Notes under the pieces: model-generated | Database searches by the model: none | What the model was told of the DNA's origin: nothing | What the model saw: only the letters and a program-made list of their open reading frames with translations | Shown: positions 24,739 through 33,952 of the stretch, in pieces | Layout: every line of letters begins with the position of its first letter | Numbering within the stretch: the first letter of the stretch is position 1 | Source: Roseococcus sp. SYP-B2431 | GTDB lineage: Bacteria > Pseudomonadota > Alphaproteobacteria > Acetobacterales > Acetobacteraceae | Reading direction: 5' to 3' | Assembly: GCF_004336745.1 (NCBI RefSeq) | Contig: NZ_SJXD01000025.1 | Coordinates: 434,001-498,000 of the forward strand | DNA length: 64,000 bases | Made by a program: the position numbers and the translations under genes

Positions 24739-26043
24739 ATGCATCGCATCGTCATCGTCGGCGGGGGCGCGGCCGGGCTCGAGTTGGCCACGCGGCTCGG
24801 CAGGCAGTACGGCCGGGGCGACCGCGCCGGCATCACGCTGGTGGAGCGCGCGCGGACGCATCTGTGGAAGCCGCTGCTGCACGAGGTCGCCGCCGGCAGC
24901 CTGGACCGGGCGCAGAACGAGCTCGACTACCTCGCCCAGGCGCACTGGAACCACTTCACCTACCGCTTCGGCGAGATGACCGGCCTGGACCGCGAGGCCC
25001 GGGAGATCGAGCTCGGCCCCACCTTCGACGAGGAGGGGCGCGAGATCACGCCCGCGACCCGCCTGGGCTACGACACGCTCGTCATGGCCGTGGGCAGCGT
25101 CACCAATGATTTCGGCACGCCGGGCGCGGCCCGGTACGCCATCCCGCTCGACACGACGGATCAGGCGAGCCGCTTCCACCGCCGCCTCATCAACGCCTGC
25201 CTGCGCGCCAATGCCCAGGAGGAGCCCGTGCGGCCGGGGCAGCTCCATGTCGCCGTCATCGGCGCCGGGGCCACCGGCACGGAGCTGGCGGCCGAGCTCC
25301 ACCGGACCGTGCGCGCGGTGGTGGCCTATGGGCTCGACCACATCGTGCCGGAGCGCGACATCCGGATCGTCCTGGTGGAGGCGGCGCCGCGCATCCTGCC
25401 CGCCCTGCCCGAGCGCATCGCCGGCGAGACCATGCGCCTGCTGCGCGAGCTGGGCGTGGAAGTCCGCACCGGCACCCGCGTCGCCGAGGTGCGCGCGGAA
25501 GGGATCGTGCTGGCCGATGGCGGCTTCCTCCCCGCGGAGCTCATCGTCTGGGCGGCGGGGGTGAAGGGGCCCGACTTCCTGCAGGGGATCGGCGGGCTCG
25601 AGACCAACCGCATCAACCAGCTCGTGGTGGAGCAGACGCTGCGGACGACGCGCGACCCCGCCATCTTCGCGATCGGCGACTGCGCCGCCTGCCCGCAGCC
25701 GGGCCGCGACCAGCCCGTGCCGCCGCGGGCCCAGGCGGCGCACCAGATGGCGTCGCACATGATCGGGCTGGTGGAGCGAATCCTGGAGGGGAAGCCGCTG
25801 GAGCCCTTCGTCTATCGCGACTTCGGCTCGCTCGTGTCGCTGGGGAGGTACAGCACCGTGGGAAGCCTCATGGGCGGGCTGCTGGGGCGCAGCTTCTTCG
25901 TCGAGGGGCTTTTCGCCCGGCTGATGTACCGGTCGCTGTACCAGATGCATCTGGCGGCCCTGCTCGGCAAGGCGCCGACCCTGTGGCGCTACTGGCTGTC
26001 GCTCTTCTCGCAGCGCCCGGCGCCGACGGTGAAGCTGCACTGA
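24739..26043 (+). CDS. ndh: Type II NADH dehydrogenase-like FAD/NAD(P)-binding oxidoreductase
   Basis: This 434-residue flavoprotein has an N-terminal FAD-binding motif VIVGGGAAGLELATRLGR, the second dinucleotide motif VAVIGAGATGTELAAELHR in the middle, and the flavin-contacting IFAIGDCAAC. The C-terminal region is amphipathic (FARLMYRSLYQMHLAALLGK), consistent with peripheral attachment to the inner membrane. NDH-2 passes electrons from NADH to quinone without proton pumping. The ATG has a GGAGG site. It is divergent from the hybrid kinase with 205 bases between them. A sulfide:quinone or similar oxidoreductase is less likely, given the overall layout. Confidence 0.9.
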   Translation: MHRIVIVGGGAAGLELATRLGRQYGRGDRAGITLVERARTHLWKPLLHEVAAGSLDRAQNELDYLAQAHWNHFTYRFGEMTGLDREAREIELGPTFDEEGREITPATRLGYDTLVMAVGSVTNDFGTPGAARYAIPLDTTDQASRFHRRLINACLRANAQEEPVRPGQLHVAVIGAGATGTELAAELHRTVRAVVAYGLDHIVPERDIRIVLVEAAPRILPALPERIAGETMRLLRELGVEVRTGTRVAEVRAEGIVLADGGFLPAELIVWAAGVKGPDFLQGIGGLETNRINQLVVEQTLRTTRDPAIFAIGDCAACPQPGRDQPVPPRAQAAHQMASHMIGLVERILEGKPLEPFVYRDFGSLVSLGRYSTVGSLMGGLLGRSFFVEGLFARLMYRSLYQMHLAALLGKAPTLWRYWLSLFSQRPAPTVKLH

Positions 26044-26131
26044 TTTGTGCCCTCAGGCGCCGGGCGCGGGCCCGCCGCCTCGGCTTCGCCGCGCCACTGG
26101 AACACCAGGCCTGGCTGTGGTGTGGGCGGCG

Positions 26132-26150
26132 CCGGCCGTTTTGCGGCCGG
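26132..26150. terminator. Hairpin between convergent ndh and the efflux operon
   Basis: A 7-bp perfect stem, CCGGCCG / CGGCCGG with loop TTTTG, sits between the ends of the convergent genes at 26043 and 26170. It has no long T-run but is well placed to terminate transcription from either side. Confidence 0.5.
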
Positions 26151-26169
26151 ATCAGGAAGGAAGGGCCTG

Positions 26170-29100
26170 CTACTCCGCCGGCAAGGGCGGCGCGGCGATC
26201 CGCTCGCGCTTCCCGCCCGCCAGGCTCTCCAGCGCCAGGTACACCACGGGCGTCGTGTAGAGCGTCAGCAGCTGCGACAGCGCCAGGCCGCCGATGATCG
26301 CGATGCCGAGCGGCTGGCGCAGCTCGCTGCCCGGCCCGGTGCCGATCGCCAGCGGAATGGCGCCCAGCAGGGCGGCGAGCGTCGTCATCAGGATGGGGCG
26401 GAAGCGCTCGCGGCAGGCCTCCAGGATGGCCTGCTCGCCCGGCTCGCCGCCCTCGCGCTCGTGCTGGAGCGCGAAGTCCACCATCATGATTGCGTTCTTC
26501 TTCACGATGCCCATCAGAAGGATCACGCCGATCAGCGCGATCACCGTGAAGGGCGTGTTCGTCAGGATCAGGGCCAGCAGCGCGCCGATGCCGGCCGTCG
26601 GCAGGGTGGAGATGATGGTCAGCGGGTGGATCAGGCTCTCGTAGAGAATGCCGAGCACCAGGTAGATGCTGACCAGCGCCGCGAGGATGAGCAGGGTCTG
26701 GCCGGTCTGGAAGGAGCGGAAGACGCGCGCATTGCCGGCGAACTCGCCGCGCACGGTGGCCGGCATGCCGATGGCGCGCTGCGCCTGCTCGACCAGCGCC
26801 GCCGCCTCGCCCAGCGCCACGCCGGGCGCGAGGTTGAAGGTGATGGTCGAGGCCGGGAACTGCCCCTGGTGCATGATGGAGAGCGGCGCGCTCGACCGCT
26901 CCAGCCGCGTGACCGCGCTGAGCGGCACCTGGCCGCCGCTGCCGGACACGTAGATGTCGTCCAGCTGGCGGGGATCCTCGGTCAGGCGCGGGTCGATCTC
27001 CATGATGACGCGGTACTGGTTGCGCGTGCGGTAGATCACGCTCACCTGCCGCTGCGCGAAGGCATTGTTGAGCGTCTGGTTGATCGCCTGGATGCTGAGG
27101 CCGAGGCGCGCGGCGGCGTCGCGGTCCACCACCAGCCGCGAGACCAGCCCCGCGCGCTCCTGGTCCGAGGAGACGTCGGCGAGCTGCGGCACGGTCCGCA
27201 GCTGCCGCACCAGCCGTTCCGACCAGGTCTGCAACTCGTCGAGGTCGGGCGCCAGCAGCGCGTATTGGAAGGAGGCATTGCCGGCGCGGCCGCCCACGTT
27301 GATGTCCTGCACCGAGCGCATGAAGGTCTGCGCCCCGGGGATTCGGTTGAGCGGCCCGCGCAGCCGGTTGATGATGTCGTTGGCCGTGACGCCCGGCCTT
27401 TCGGATTCCGGCTTCAGCGAGATGAACATCCGGGCCGTGCTGCCGGAACCGCCGCCGCCGCCGCCCACCGAGACGCCGAGCGAGGCGACGCCCGGATCGG
27501 CCATGATGATGTCCACCGCCCTTTGCTGGAGGCCCATCATGGTCTGGAAGGAGGTGTCGGGCGCCGCCTGCACGGTGCCGGCGATCAGCCCGGTATCCTG
27601 CGCCGGGAAGAAGTCCTTGGGCACGATGATGTAGAGCCAGACCGTGAGGCCGACGAGGCTCACCGTGAAGAGCAGCATGATCGCGCGGAACCGCAGCACG
27701 ACCTTCAGGCTCGCCATGTAGCCCTCGATCGTCGCGGCCATGACCCATTCGAAGGCGCGGCCGAACCAGCCCGGCCTGCGCTCCACGCCGGAAGCCATGC
27801 GCGCGGCGACCATGGGCGTGACGGTCAGCGAGATGACCGCCGAGAAGGCGACGGCGACGGCCAGCGTGACGGAGAATTCGCGGAACATCCGCCCCACGAT
27901 GCCCGGCATGAAGAGCAGCGGGATGAAGACCGCGATCAGCGAGAGGGTGATGGAGACGACCGTGAAGCCGATCTGCCGCGCGCCCTCGAGGGCGGCTTCC
28001 ATGGCGGGCATGCCCTTCTCGCGCAATCGGGTCATGTTCTCGATCATGACGATGGCGTCGTCCACGACGAAGCCGACCGAGATGGTCAACGCCATCAGCG
28101 AGAGGTTGTCGAGCGAGTAGCCCAGCAGCCACATCACCGCGAGGGTGCCCAGCAGCGAGAGCGGCACGGAGATGGCCGCGGCGAAGACCGCGGCCCGGCG
28201 GCGCAGGAAGGCCGCCACGACCAGGACGACCAGGACGATCGAGATGACGAGCGTGAACTGCACCTCCTCCACGCTGGCGCGGATGGTCTCGGAACGGTCG
28301 CGGATGGTGTGGACGTGCACGCCGTTCGGCAGCCAGCGCTGCAGGTCGGGCAGCAGCTTCTGGATGTTGTCCACCACCTCGATCACATTGGCGTCGGGCT
28401 GCTTGTAGATGACGGCGATGACGGCCGGCCGGCCATTGTAGCTGCCGCCCTGCCGCCGGTCGCGCACGCCGAGCTCGACATGGGCGATGTGGGAGAGGCG
28501 CATGATCGCGCCGTCCTGCGCGCGTAGGATGAGGTTGGCGTAGTCCTGCGCCTGGTCGATCCGGTCGTTGATCGAGATGGCGCCGCCCTGCTCGGTGCCG
28601 TCGATGAGGCCGGTCGGCTGGGTGATGTTGGATCTGGTGACGGTGCTGCGGATGTTCTCCAGCGAGATCCCGGCCGAGGCCGCGGCGGCGGGGTCCACCT
28701 GGATCCGGATGGCCGGCTGCTCCGCCCCGGTCACCTGCACCTGCGCCACGCCGTCGATCCGGGCGATGCGCGGCGAGACGATGCTGTCCACCGCGTCGTA
28801 GACCGCGCCCGGCGCCAGGGTGTCGGAGGTGACGGCGAGGATCAGGATGGGCGCGTCGGCGGGATTGGCCTTGCGGAAGGTGGGCGGGTTCGGCAGGCCG
28901 GCGGGCAGGTCGGTCCCGGCGGCGTTGATCGCCGCCTGCACGTCCTTCGCCGCGTCGGAGACCGAGCGGTTCAGGTCGAACTGCACGACGACCGAGGTGC
29001 TGCCGAGCGAGGAGCGCGAGGTCATCTCCGAGACCCCGGCGATGGCGCCCAGCCGCCGCTCCAGCGGCGCCGCGACGGAGGAGGCCATGACCGCGGGATC

Positions 29101-29262
29101 GGCGCCCGGCTGGCTCGCCGAGACCACGATGGTCGGCAGGTCCATGCGCGGCAGCGGCGCGACCGGCAGGCCGAAATAGGCGACCATCCCGGCCAGCGCC
29201 AGGCCCACCGAGAGCATCACCGTCGCGATGGGCCGCCGGATGAAGGGCTCGGAGATCGACAT
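26170..29262 (-). CDS. RND multidrug efflux pump subunit (MdtC-like)
   Basis: This 1030-residue inner membrane transporter has the RND/AcrB topology of 12 membrane helices and two large periplasmic loops. The start MSISEPFIRRPIATVMLSVG is the canonical first-helix signature; helix 4 contains MALTISVGFVVDDAIVMIENM with the proton-relay aspartates, and KKNAIMMVDFAL marks the second half. A glycine stretch (SVGGGGGGSGS) occurs in a periplasmic loop. It follows the other RND gene after one base, and the pair resembles MdtB/MdtC, which form a heterotrimer. Export of drugs, bile-salt-like detergents or metals is inferred; the substrate is unknown. Confidence 0.93.
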   Translation of the reverse strand: MSISEPFIRRPIATVMLSVGLALAGMVAYFGLPVAPLPRMDLPTIVVSASQPGADPAVMASSVAAPLERRLGAIAGVSEMTSRSSLGSTSVVVQFDLNRSVSDAAKDVQAAINAAGTDLPAGLPNPPTFRKANPADAPILILAVTSDTLAPGAVYDAVDSIVSPRIARIDGVAQVQVTGAEQPAIRIQVDPAAAASAGISLENIRSTVTRSNITQPTGLIDGTEQGGAISINDRIDQAQDYANLILRAQDGAIMRLSHIAHVELGVRDRRQGGSYNGRPAVIAVIYKQPDANVIEVVDNIQKLLPDLQRWLPNGVHVHTIRDRSETIRASVEEVQFTLVISIVLVVLVVAAFLRRRAAVFAAAISVPLSLLGTLAVMWLLGYSLDNLSLMALTISVGFVVDDAIVMIENMTRLREKGMPAMEAALEGARQIGFTVVSITLSLIAVFIPLLFMPGIVGRMFREFSVTLAVAVAFSAVISLTVTPMVAARMASGVERRPGWFGRAFEWVMAATIEGYMASLKVVLRFRAIMLLFTVSLVGLTVWLYIIVPKDFFPAQDTGLIAGTVQAAPDTSFQTMMGLQQRAVDIIMADPGVASLGVSVGGGGGGSGSTARMFISLKPESERPGVTANDIINRLRGPLNRIPGAQTFMRSVQDINVGGRAGNASFQYALLAPDLDELQTWSERLVRQLRTVPQLADVSSDQERAGLVSRLVVDRDAAARLGLSIQAINQTLNNAFAQRQVSVIYRTRNQYRVIMEIDPRLTEDPRQLDDIYVSGSGGQVPLSAVTRLERSSAPLSIMHQGQFPASTITFNLAPGVALGEAAALVEQAQRAIGMPATVRGEFAGNARVFRSFQTGQTLLILAALVSIYLVLGILYESLIHPLTIISTLPTAGIGALLALILTNTPFTVIALIGVILLMGIVKKNAIMMVDFALQHEREGGEPGEQAILEACRERFRPILMTTLAALLGAIPLAIGTGPGSELRQPLGIAIIGGLALSQLLTLYTTPVVYLALESLAGGKRERIAAPPLPAE

Positions 29263-29263
29263 G

Positions 29264-32200
29264 CTATTCCGCCGGCGCGCCGTGCGGGGCCGGCGGCGCG
29301 GCGGCCGGCCGGCCTTGCAGGCGGGTGCGGAGCTGCTCCAGCGCCAGGTAGATCACCGGCGTGGTGTAGAGCGTGATGACCTGGCTCAGCAGCAGGCCGC
29401 CGATCACCGAGACGCCGAGCGGCAGGCGCAGCTCGCTGCCCGGCCCGCCGCCCAGCACCAGGGGCACGGCGCCGAGGAGGGCGGCCATGGTCGTCATCAT
29501 GATCGGGCGGAAGCGCAGCACGCTCGCCTCGTAGATCGCGTCGCGCGGGGAGCGGCCGTGATCGCGCTGCGCCTCCAGGGCGAAGTCGATCATCATGATG
29601 GCGTTCTTCTTCACGATGCCCATCAGCAGCACGATGCCGATGAGCCCCACCACCGAGAGGTCCAGCCCCATGCCCCAGAGCGCCAGCAGCGCCCCGATGC
29701 CGGCCGAGGGCAGGGTGGAGAGGATGGTGATCGGATGGATCACGCTTTCGTAGAGGATGCCCAGCACCAGGTAGATCACGACCACCGCGGCCAGGATCAG
29801 GTAGGGCGAGCTGCGCAGCGAGGTGTTGAACTCCGCCGCGTCGCCGGAGAACTCGCCGGTGATGGTGTCGGGCAGGCCCATGGCGCGCTCGATCCGCTCG
29901 ATCTCCTGCACCGCGTCGCCCAGCGAATAGCCGGGCGCCAGGTCGAAGCCGATGGTGACGGCGGGGAACTGGTCCTGGCGGGTGACGGTGAGCGGGCCGG
30001 CGCGGCGACTGATGGTGGCGATGGCGCTGAGCGGCACCTGGTAGTTGCCGGCGGCGCTGGCCGAGGTGGCGGTCACGGTGGCGCCCGAGGTCACCTGGGT
30101 GGCGCCGGTGCTGCCGCCCTGGCCGCTGGAACTGCCGGGCACGCGCAGCAGGCCGATCAGCGAGGGATCGTCGCGGATCTCGGGCGTCGTCTCCAGCACC
30201 ACGCGGTACTGGTTGGACTGCGCGTAGATGGTGGAGATCTGCCGCTGGCCGAAGGCGTCGTAGAGGATGTCGTCCACCGCCTGCATGGTGACGCCGAGCT
30301 GCGCCGCGCGGTCGCGGTCGACCTCGACATGCACGCGCAGCCCGCCGTCGCGCTGGTCGCTGGTGAGGTGGCGCAGCGCCGGCGCCTGGGCCAGCCGCTC
30401 CACGAGCCGCGGCGCCCATTCGCGGAGCTGGACGGGGTCGGAATCGGTGAGCGTGTAGAGGTATTGCGTGCTGGCGATGCGGGCGCCGATCTGGATGTCC
30501 TGCACGGCCTGGATTCGCGTGTCGACGCCCGCTATGGCGGCCAGGCGCGGCGCCAGCCGGTCGGCGATCTGCTGGGCATTGGCATCGCGGTCGGCGCGCG
30601 GCTTCAGGATGGCGGTGATGCGCCCGGCATTCGCCGCCGTGTTCACCGTCCCCGCGCCCGCGACGGAGGTGACGCCCGCCACGTCCGGATCCTGCTGCAC
30701 CGCCGCTGCCACCTGCTGCTGAAGGGCGACGACCCGGGCGAAGGAGGCGTCCTGCGGCGCCTCGGTGGTGATCACCAGCAGCCCGGTGTCCTGCGCGGGG
30801 AGGAAGCCCTTGGGCATGACGATGTAGAGGCCGACCGTGCCGGCGATGGTCGCCGCCGTCAGCGCCAGCATCAGCCCCTCGTGCCGCAGCACCCAGCGCA
30901 GGCTGGTGGCGTAATGCTCGCGCATCCAGTCGAAGCCGCGCTCGAACTGGCGCGAGAGCCAGCCCGGCCGGTCCTCCCCGGCCGGGCGCAGCATGCGGCC
31001 CGTCATCATCGGCGTCAGCGTGAGCGAGACCACCATCGAGACGATCACGGCGATGGTCAGCGTGAGCGCGAATTCGCGGAAGAGGCGGCCGACCACGCCG
31101 GACATGAACAGCAGCGGGATGAAGACGGCGATCAGCGAGACGGTCAGCGAGACGATGGTGAAGCCGATCTGCTTCGCGCCCTTGTAGGCGGCGGCGAGGG
31201 GGGATTCGCCCTCCTCGATCAGGCGCACGATGTTCTCGATCATCACGATGGCGTCGTCGACCACGAAGCCCGTCGCGATGGTCAGCGCCATCAGCGACAG
31301 GTTGTCCATGGAGAAGCCGCAGACCGCCATGACGCCGAAGGTGCCGATGATCGACAGCGGCAGGGCCACGCCGGGGATGAGCGTCGCGCGCGCCGAGCGC
31401 AGGAAGAGGTAGATCACCGCCACCACGAGGATCACCGAGAGCACCAGGTGGAACTGCACCTCGTGCACCGAGGCGCGGATGGTCTCCGTCCGGTCGGCGA
31501 CGACGGTGAGCGTGATGCCGCCCGGCAGCGCGCCCTGCAGCTGCTCGAGCTGCGCGCGCACGCGGTCCACGGTCTCCACGATATTGGCGCCGGGCTGGCG
31601 CTGCACGTCGATGAGCACGGCGCGCTGCCCGTTGAACCAGGCGGCGTTCAGCGTGTTCTCGAGACCGTCCACCACGGCGCCCACGTCGGAGAGCCGCACG
31701 GGCGCGCCGTTGCGGTAGGCGATCACGAGATGGGCGAAGGCGGCGGCCGAGCTGATCTGGTCGTTCGCCATCACGGTCGAGGCCTGGTGCGGCCCGTCCA
31801 GCGAGCCCTTGGGCCCCGCCTGGTTCGCGCCCACGACGGTGCTGCGGATATCCTCCAGCGACAGTCCGTAGGAGGCGAGCCGGCGCGGGTCGGCCTGGAT
31901 GCGCACGGCCGGGCGCATATTGCCCTGCACCGTCACCCGGCCGACGCCGGTCACCTGCGAGAGCCGCTGGGCCAGCAGCGAATCCGCGGAATCCGAGACG
32001 CGGTAGATGGGGATGGAATCCGAGGTCAGCGCCAGCGTCATGATCGGCGGATCGGCCGGGTTCACCTTCGCATAGGTGGGCGGGTAGGGCAGGTTCTGCG
32101 GCAGGGTGCCGCGCGCGGCGTTGATCGCGGCCTGCACGTCCTGCGCGGCGTCGTCGATGTTGCGGTCCAGGTTGAACTGCAGGGTGATGCGGCTGGTGCC

Positions 32201-32458
32201 CGGGCCGCTGATCGAGGTGACGGAGGTCAGCCCCGAGATCTGGTTGAGCTGCCGCTCCAGCGAGGCCGCGATCTGCAGCGAGATGGTCTCGGGCGAGGCG
32301 CCGGGAAGCTGGGTGCTCACCTCGATCGTCGGGAAGTCCACCTCCGGCAGGGCGGAGACGGGCAGCTTCATGTAGCCGAAGAGCCCGGCCAGCAGCACCG
32401 CCACCGCGAGGAGCGAGGTGGCGACGGGCCGGGTGATGAAGGGCGCGGAGACGTTCAC
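29264..32458 (-). CDS. RND multidrug efflux pump subunit (MdtB-like)
   Basis: This 1064-residue RND transporter begins MNVSAPFITRPVATSLLAVAVL. It has the helix-4 proton relay MALTIATGFVVDDAIVMIENI, TVSLIAVFIPLLFMSGVVGRLF and KKNAIMMIDFALEA. One periplasmic loop holds an extra low-complexity insert (SSSGQGGSTGATQVTSGATVTATSASAAG). Its start overlaps the end of the adaptor gene (ATGA), and the second RND subunit follows after one base. Together with the adaptor and the outer membrane channel it forms a complete tripartite pump encoded in one operon. Confidence 0.93.
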   Translation of the reverse strand: MNVSAPFITRPVATSLLAVAVLLAGLFGYMKLPVSALPEVDFPTIEVSTQLPGASPETISLQIAASLERQLNQISGLTSVTSISGPGTSRITLQFNLDRNIDDAAQDVQAAINAARGTLPQNLPYPPTYAKVNPADPPIMTLALTSDSIPIYRVSDSADSLLAQRLSQVTGVGRVTVQGNMRPAVRIQADPRRLASYGLSLEDIRSTVVGANQAGPKGSLDGPHQASTVMANDQISSAAAFAHLVIAYRNGAPVRLSDVGAVVDGLENTLNAAWFNGQRAVLIDVQRQPGANIVETVDRVRAQLEQLQGALPGGITLTVVADRTETIRASVHEVQFHLVLSVILVVAVIYLFLRSARATLIPGVALPLSIIGTFGVMAVCGFSMDNLSLMALTIATGFVVDDAIVMIENIVRLIEEGESPLAAAYKGAKQIGFTIVSLTVSLIAVFIPLLFMSGVVGRLFREFALTLTIAVIVSMVVSLTLTPMMTGRMLRPAGEDRPGWLSRQFERGFDWMREHYATSLRWVLRHEGLMLALTAATIAGTVGLYIVMPKGFLPAQDTGLLVITTEAPQDASFARVVALQQQVAAAVQQDPDVAGVTSVAGAGTVNTAANAGRITAILKPRADRDANAQQIADRLAPRLAAIAGVDTRIQAVQDIQIGARIASTQYLYTLTDSDPVQLREWAPRLVERLAQAPALRHLTSDQRDGGLRVHVEVDRDRAAQLGVTMQAVDDILYDAFGQRQISTIYAQSNQYRVVLETTPEIRDDPSLIGLLRVPGSSSGQGGSTGATQVTSGATVTATSASAAGNYQVPLSAIATISRRAGPLTVTRQDQFPAVTIGFDLAPGYSLGDAVQEIERIERAMGLPDTITGEFSGDAAEFNTSLRSSPYLILAAVVVIYLVLGILYESVIHPITILSTLPSAGIGALLALWGMGLDLSVVGLIGIVLLMGIVKKNAIMMIDFALEAQRDHGRSPRDAIYEASVLRFRPIMMTTMAALLGAVPLVLGGGPGSELRLPLGVSVIGGLLLSQVITLYTTPVIYLALEQLRTRLQGRPAAAPPAPHGAPAE

Positions 32459-33933
32459 GGCGTCGTCGCGGCCGGGCGCTGCCCGCCCTGCGGCGGGGCC
32501 TGTCGGCCCTCGCCCGAAGTCCCGTCGCCGCGGCGGCCCTGGCGGGCCTCGCCCGAGGCGGGGTTGCCGGCGCCGGCCTGGCCTGGAGGCCCGCCGGCCG
32601 CGGGGCGCTGTCCAGCCTGGCCGCCGGGGAAGCGGCGGCCGCGCGTCGGCGCCACATAGGCCGGCACCACGGGCTCGATCACCTGCACCTGTGCCCCGGC
32701 ATTCAGCCGCAGCGCGCCGGAGGTGACCACCTTCTCGTCCGGCTGCAGGCCGCGCGTCACCACGGCGTCCGTTGCGTTGATGAAGCCCGTCGTGATCGGG
32801 CGCTGCTCGACCGTGTTGTCGTCCTTCAGCACGAAGGCATAGGTGCCGTCCGGCCCACGCTGCACCGCGACGAGCGGGATCGTCAGGGCTTCGCGGATGG
32901 TGGCGGCCAGCATCCGCACGTTCACGAAGGCGCCGGGCCAGAGAAGCCGCTCGGGATTGGGGAAGGTGGCCTTCAGCTTGATGGTGCCGGTGGTCTGGTC
33001 CACCTGGTTGTCGGGCGTGAGCAGCGTGCCGGTGGCCCGCGTCGAGCCGTCGGCCGCGACGACGATCACCTCGACCGGCCCTTCGCGCATGGCGGTCAGG
33101 ATGCGCGGCAGGTCCTGTTGCGGCAGGGTGAAGAGGACGCTGATCGGGTCGACCTGCGTCACGACCACGAGTCCGTTGGCGTCGCCCGAGCGCACGAGGT
33201 TGCCCTGGTCCACCTGGCGCAGGCCGACGCGCCCGTCCACCGGCGAGCGGATCGTCGTGTAGTCGAGCTGGATGCGCGCGGTGTCGACCGCCGCCTGGTC
33301 GGCCTGCACCAGCGCCTCGTTCTGGGCGACGAGGGCGCGCTGCGTGTCGAGCTGCTGGCGCGAGGCGCCGTTGTTGCGCGAGAGGTCGACATAGCGCTGC
33401 AGGTCGAGCCGAGAATTGGCCAGCACCGCCTGGTCCTGCGCCAGCTTGGCCTCGGCCTGGGCGACGGCGGCGGCATAGGTGCGCGGGTCGATGCGGGCCA
33501 GCACGTCGCCGCGGCGGACCTCCTGGCCCTCGGTGAAGGCAACCTCGACCAGGATGCCGTCCACCTGCGAGCGCACGGTGATGGTGTTGAGCGCCTGCAC
33601 GGTGCCGAGCGCGTCGAGCAGGACGGGCAGGTCCTTCCGCGTGGCCGGCGCCACGGTGACCGGGACGGCGCCGCCGCCGAAGCGGCCGCGCGCGCCGCCG
33701 GGCCCCTGCTGGGCCGGCTGGCCGGAGAACTTGGCGGAGAGCTGCGGCCAGTAGTACCAGGCCGCGCCGCCGGCGCTGCCCAGGATCAGCAGCCAGACGA
33801 GCCAGCCCACCCAGCGGCGGCGCGGCCGTGCCGGCGGCCCGGCCTCCGGATGGTCGGGAGCGGGCAGGGCCGGGCGGACCGGCGGCGCGGGCAGCGCCTT
33901 CACGGGCTCGATGGGGAGGGGCGTATCGGGCAT
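32455..33933 (-). CDS. RND efflux periplasmic adaptor (MdtA-like)
   Basis: The 492-residue membrane fusion protein has a proline-rich cytosolic N-terminus, one membrane anchor (WVGWLVWLLILGSAGGAAWYYW) and a lipoyl-type half (ITVRSQVDGILVEVAFTEGQEVRRGDVLARIDP). This is followed by an alpha-hairpin, the second half-motif DYTTIRSPVDGRVGLRQVDQGNLV, and the beta-barrel and membrane-proximal domains. The last ~60 residues are an unusual Gly/Gln/Arg/Pro-rich tail without predicted structure. It lies between the outer membrane channel gene (19 bases upstream) and the two RND genes (ATGA overlap), matching mdtABC order. Confidence 0.93.
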   Translation of the reverse strand: MPDTPLPIEPVKALPAPPVRPALPAPDHPEAGPPARPRRRWVGWLVWLLILGSAGGAAWYYWPQLSAKFSGQPAQQGPGGARGRFGGGAVPVTVAPATRKDLPVLLDALGTVQALNTITVRSQVDGILVEVAFTEGQEVRRGDVLARIDPRTYAAAVAQAEAKLAQDQAVLANSRLDLQRYVDLSRNNGASRQQLDTQRALVAQNEALVQADQAAVDTARIQLDYTTIRSPVDGRVGLRQVDQGNLVRSGDANGLVVVTQVDPISVLFTLPQQDLPRILTAMREGPVEVIVVAADGSTRATGTLLTPDNQVDQTTGTIKLKATFPNPERLLWPGAFVNVRMLAATIREALTIPLVAVQRGPDGTYAFVLKDDNTVEQRPITTGFINATDAVVTRGLQPDEKVVTSGALRLNAGAQVQVIEPVVPAYVAPTRGRRFPGGQAGQRPAAGGPPGQAGAGNPASGEARQGRRGDGTSGEGRQAPPQGGQRPAATTP

Positions 33934-33952
33934 GGGTGGCTTCCCTGGGGCC

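Noticed and set aside
21366-25109. Very long open antisense frame across the histidine kinase gene
   Set aside because: It is the mirror of a strongly conserved kinase on the other strand. Its translation is rich in Arg, Gly, His and Ala with no domains, as expected for antisense frames in GC-rich DNA.
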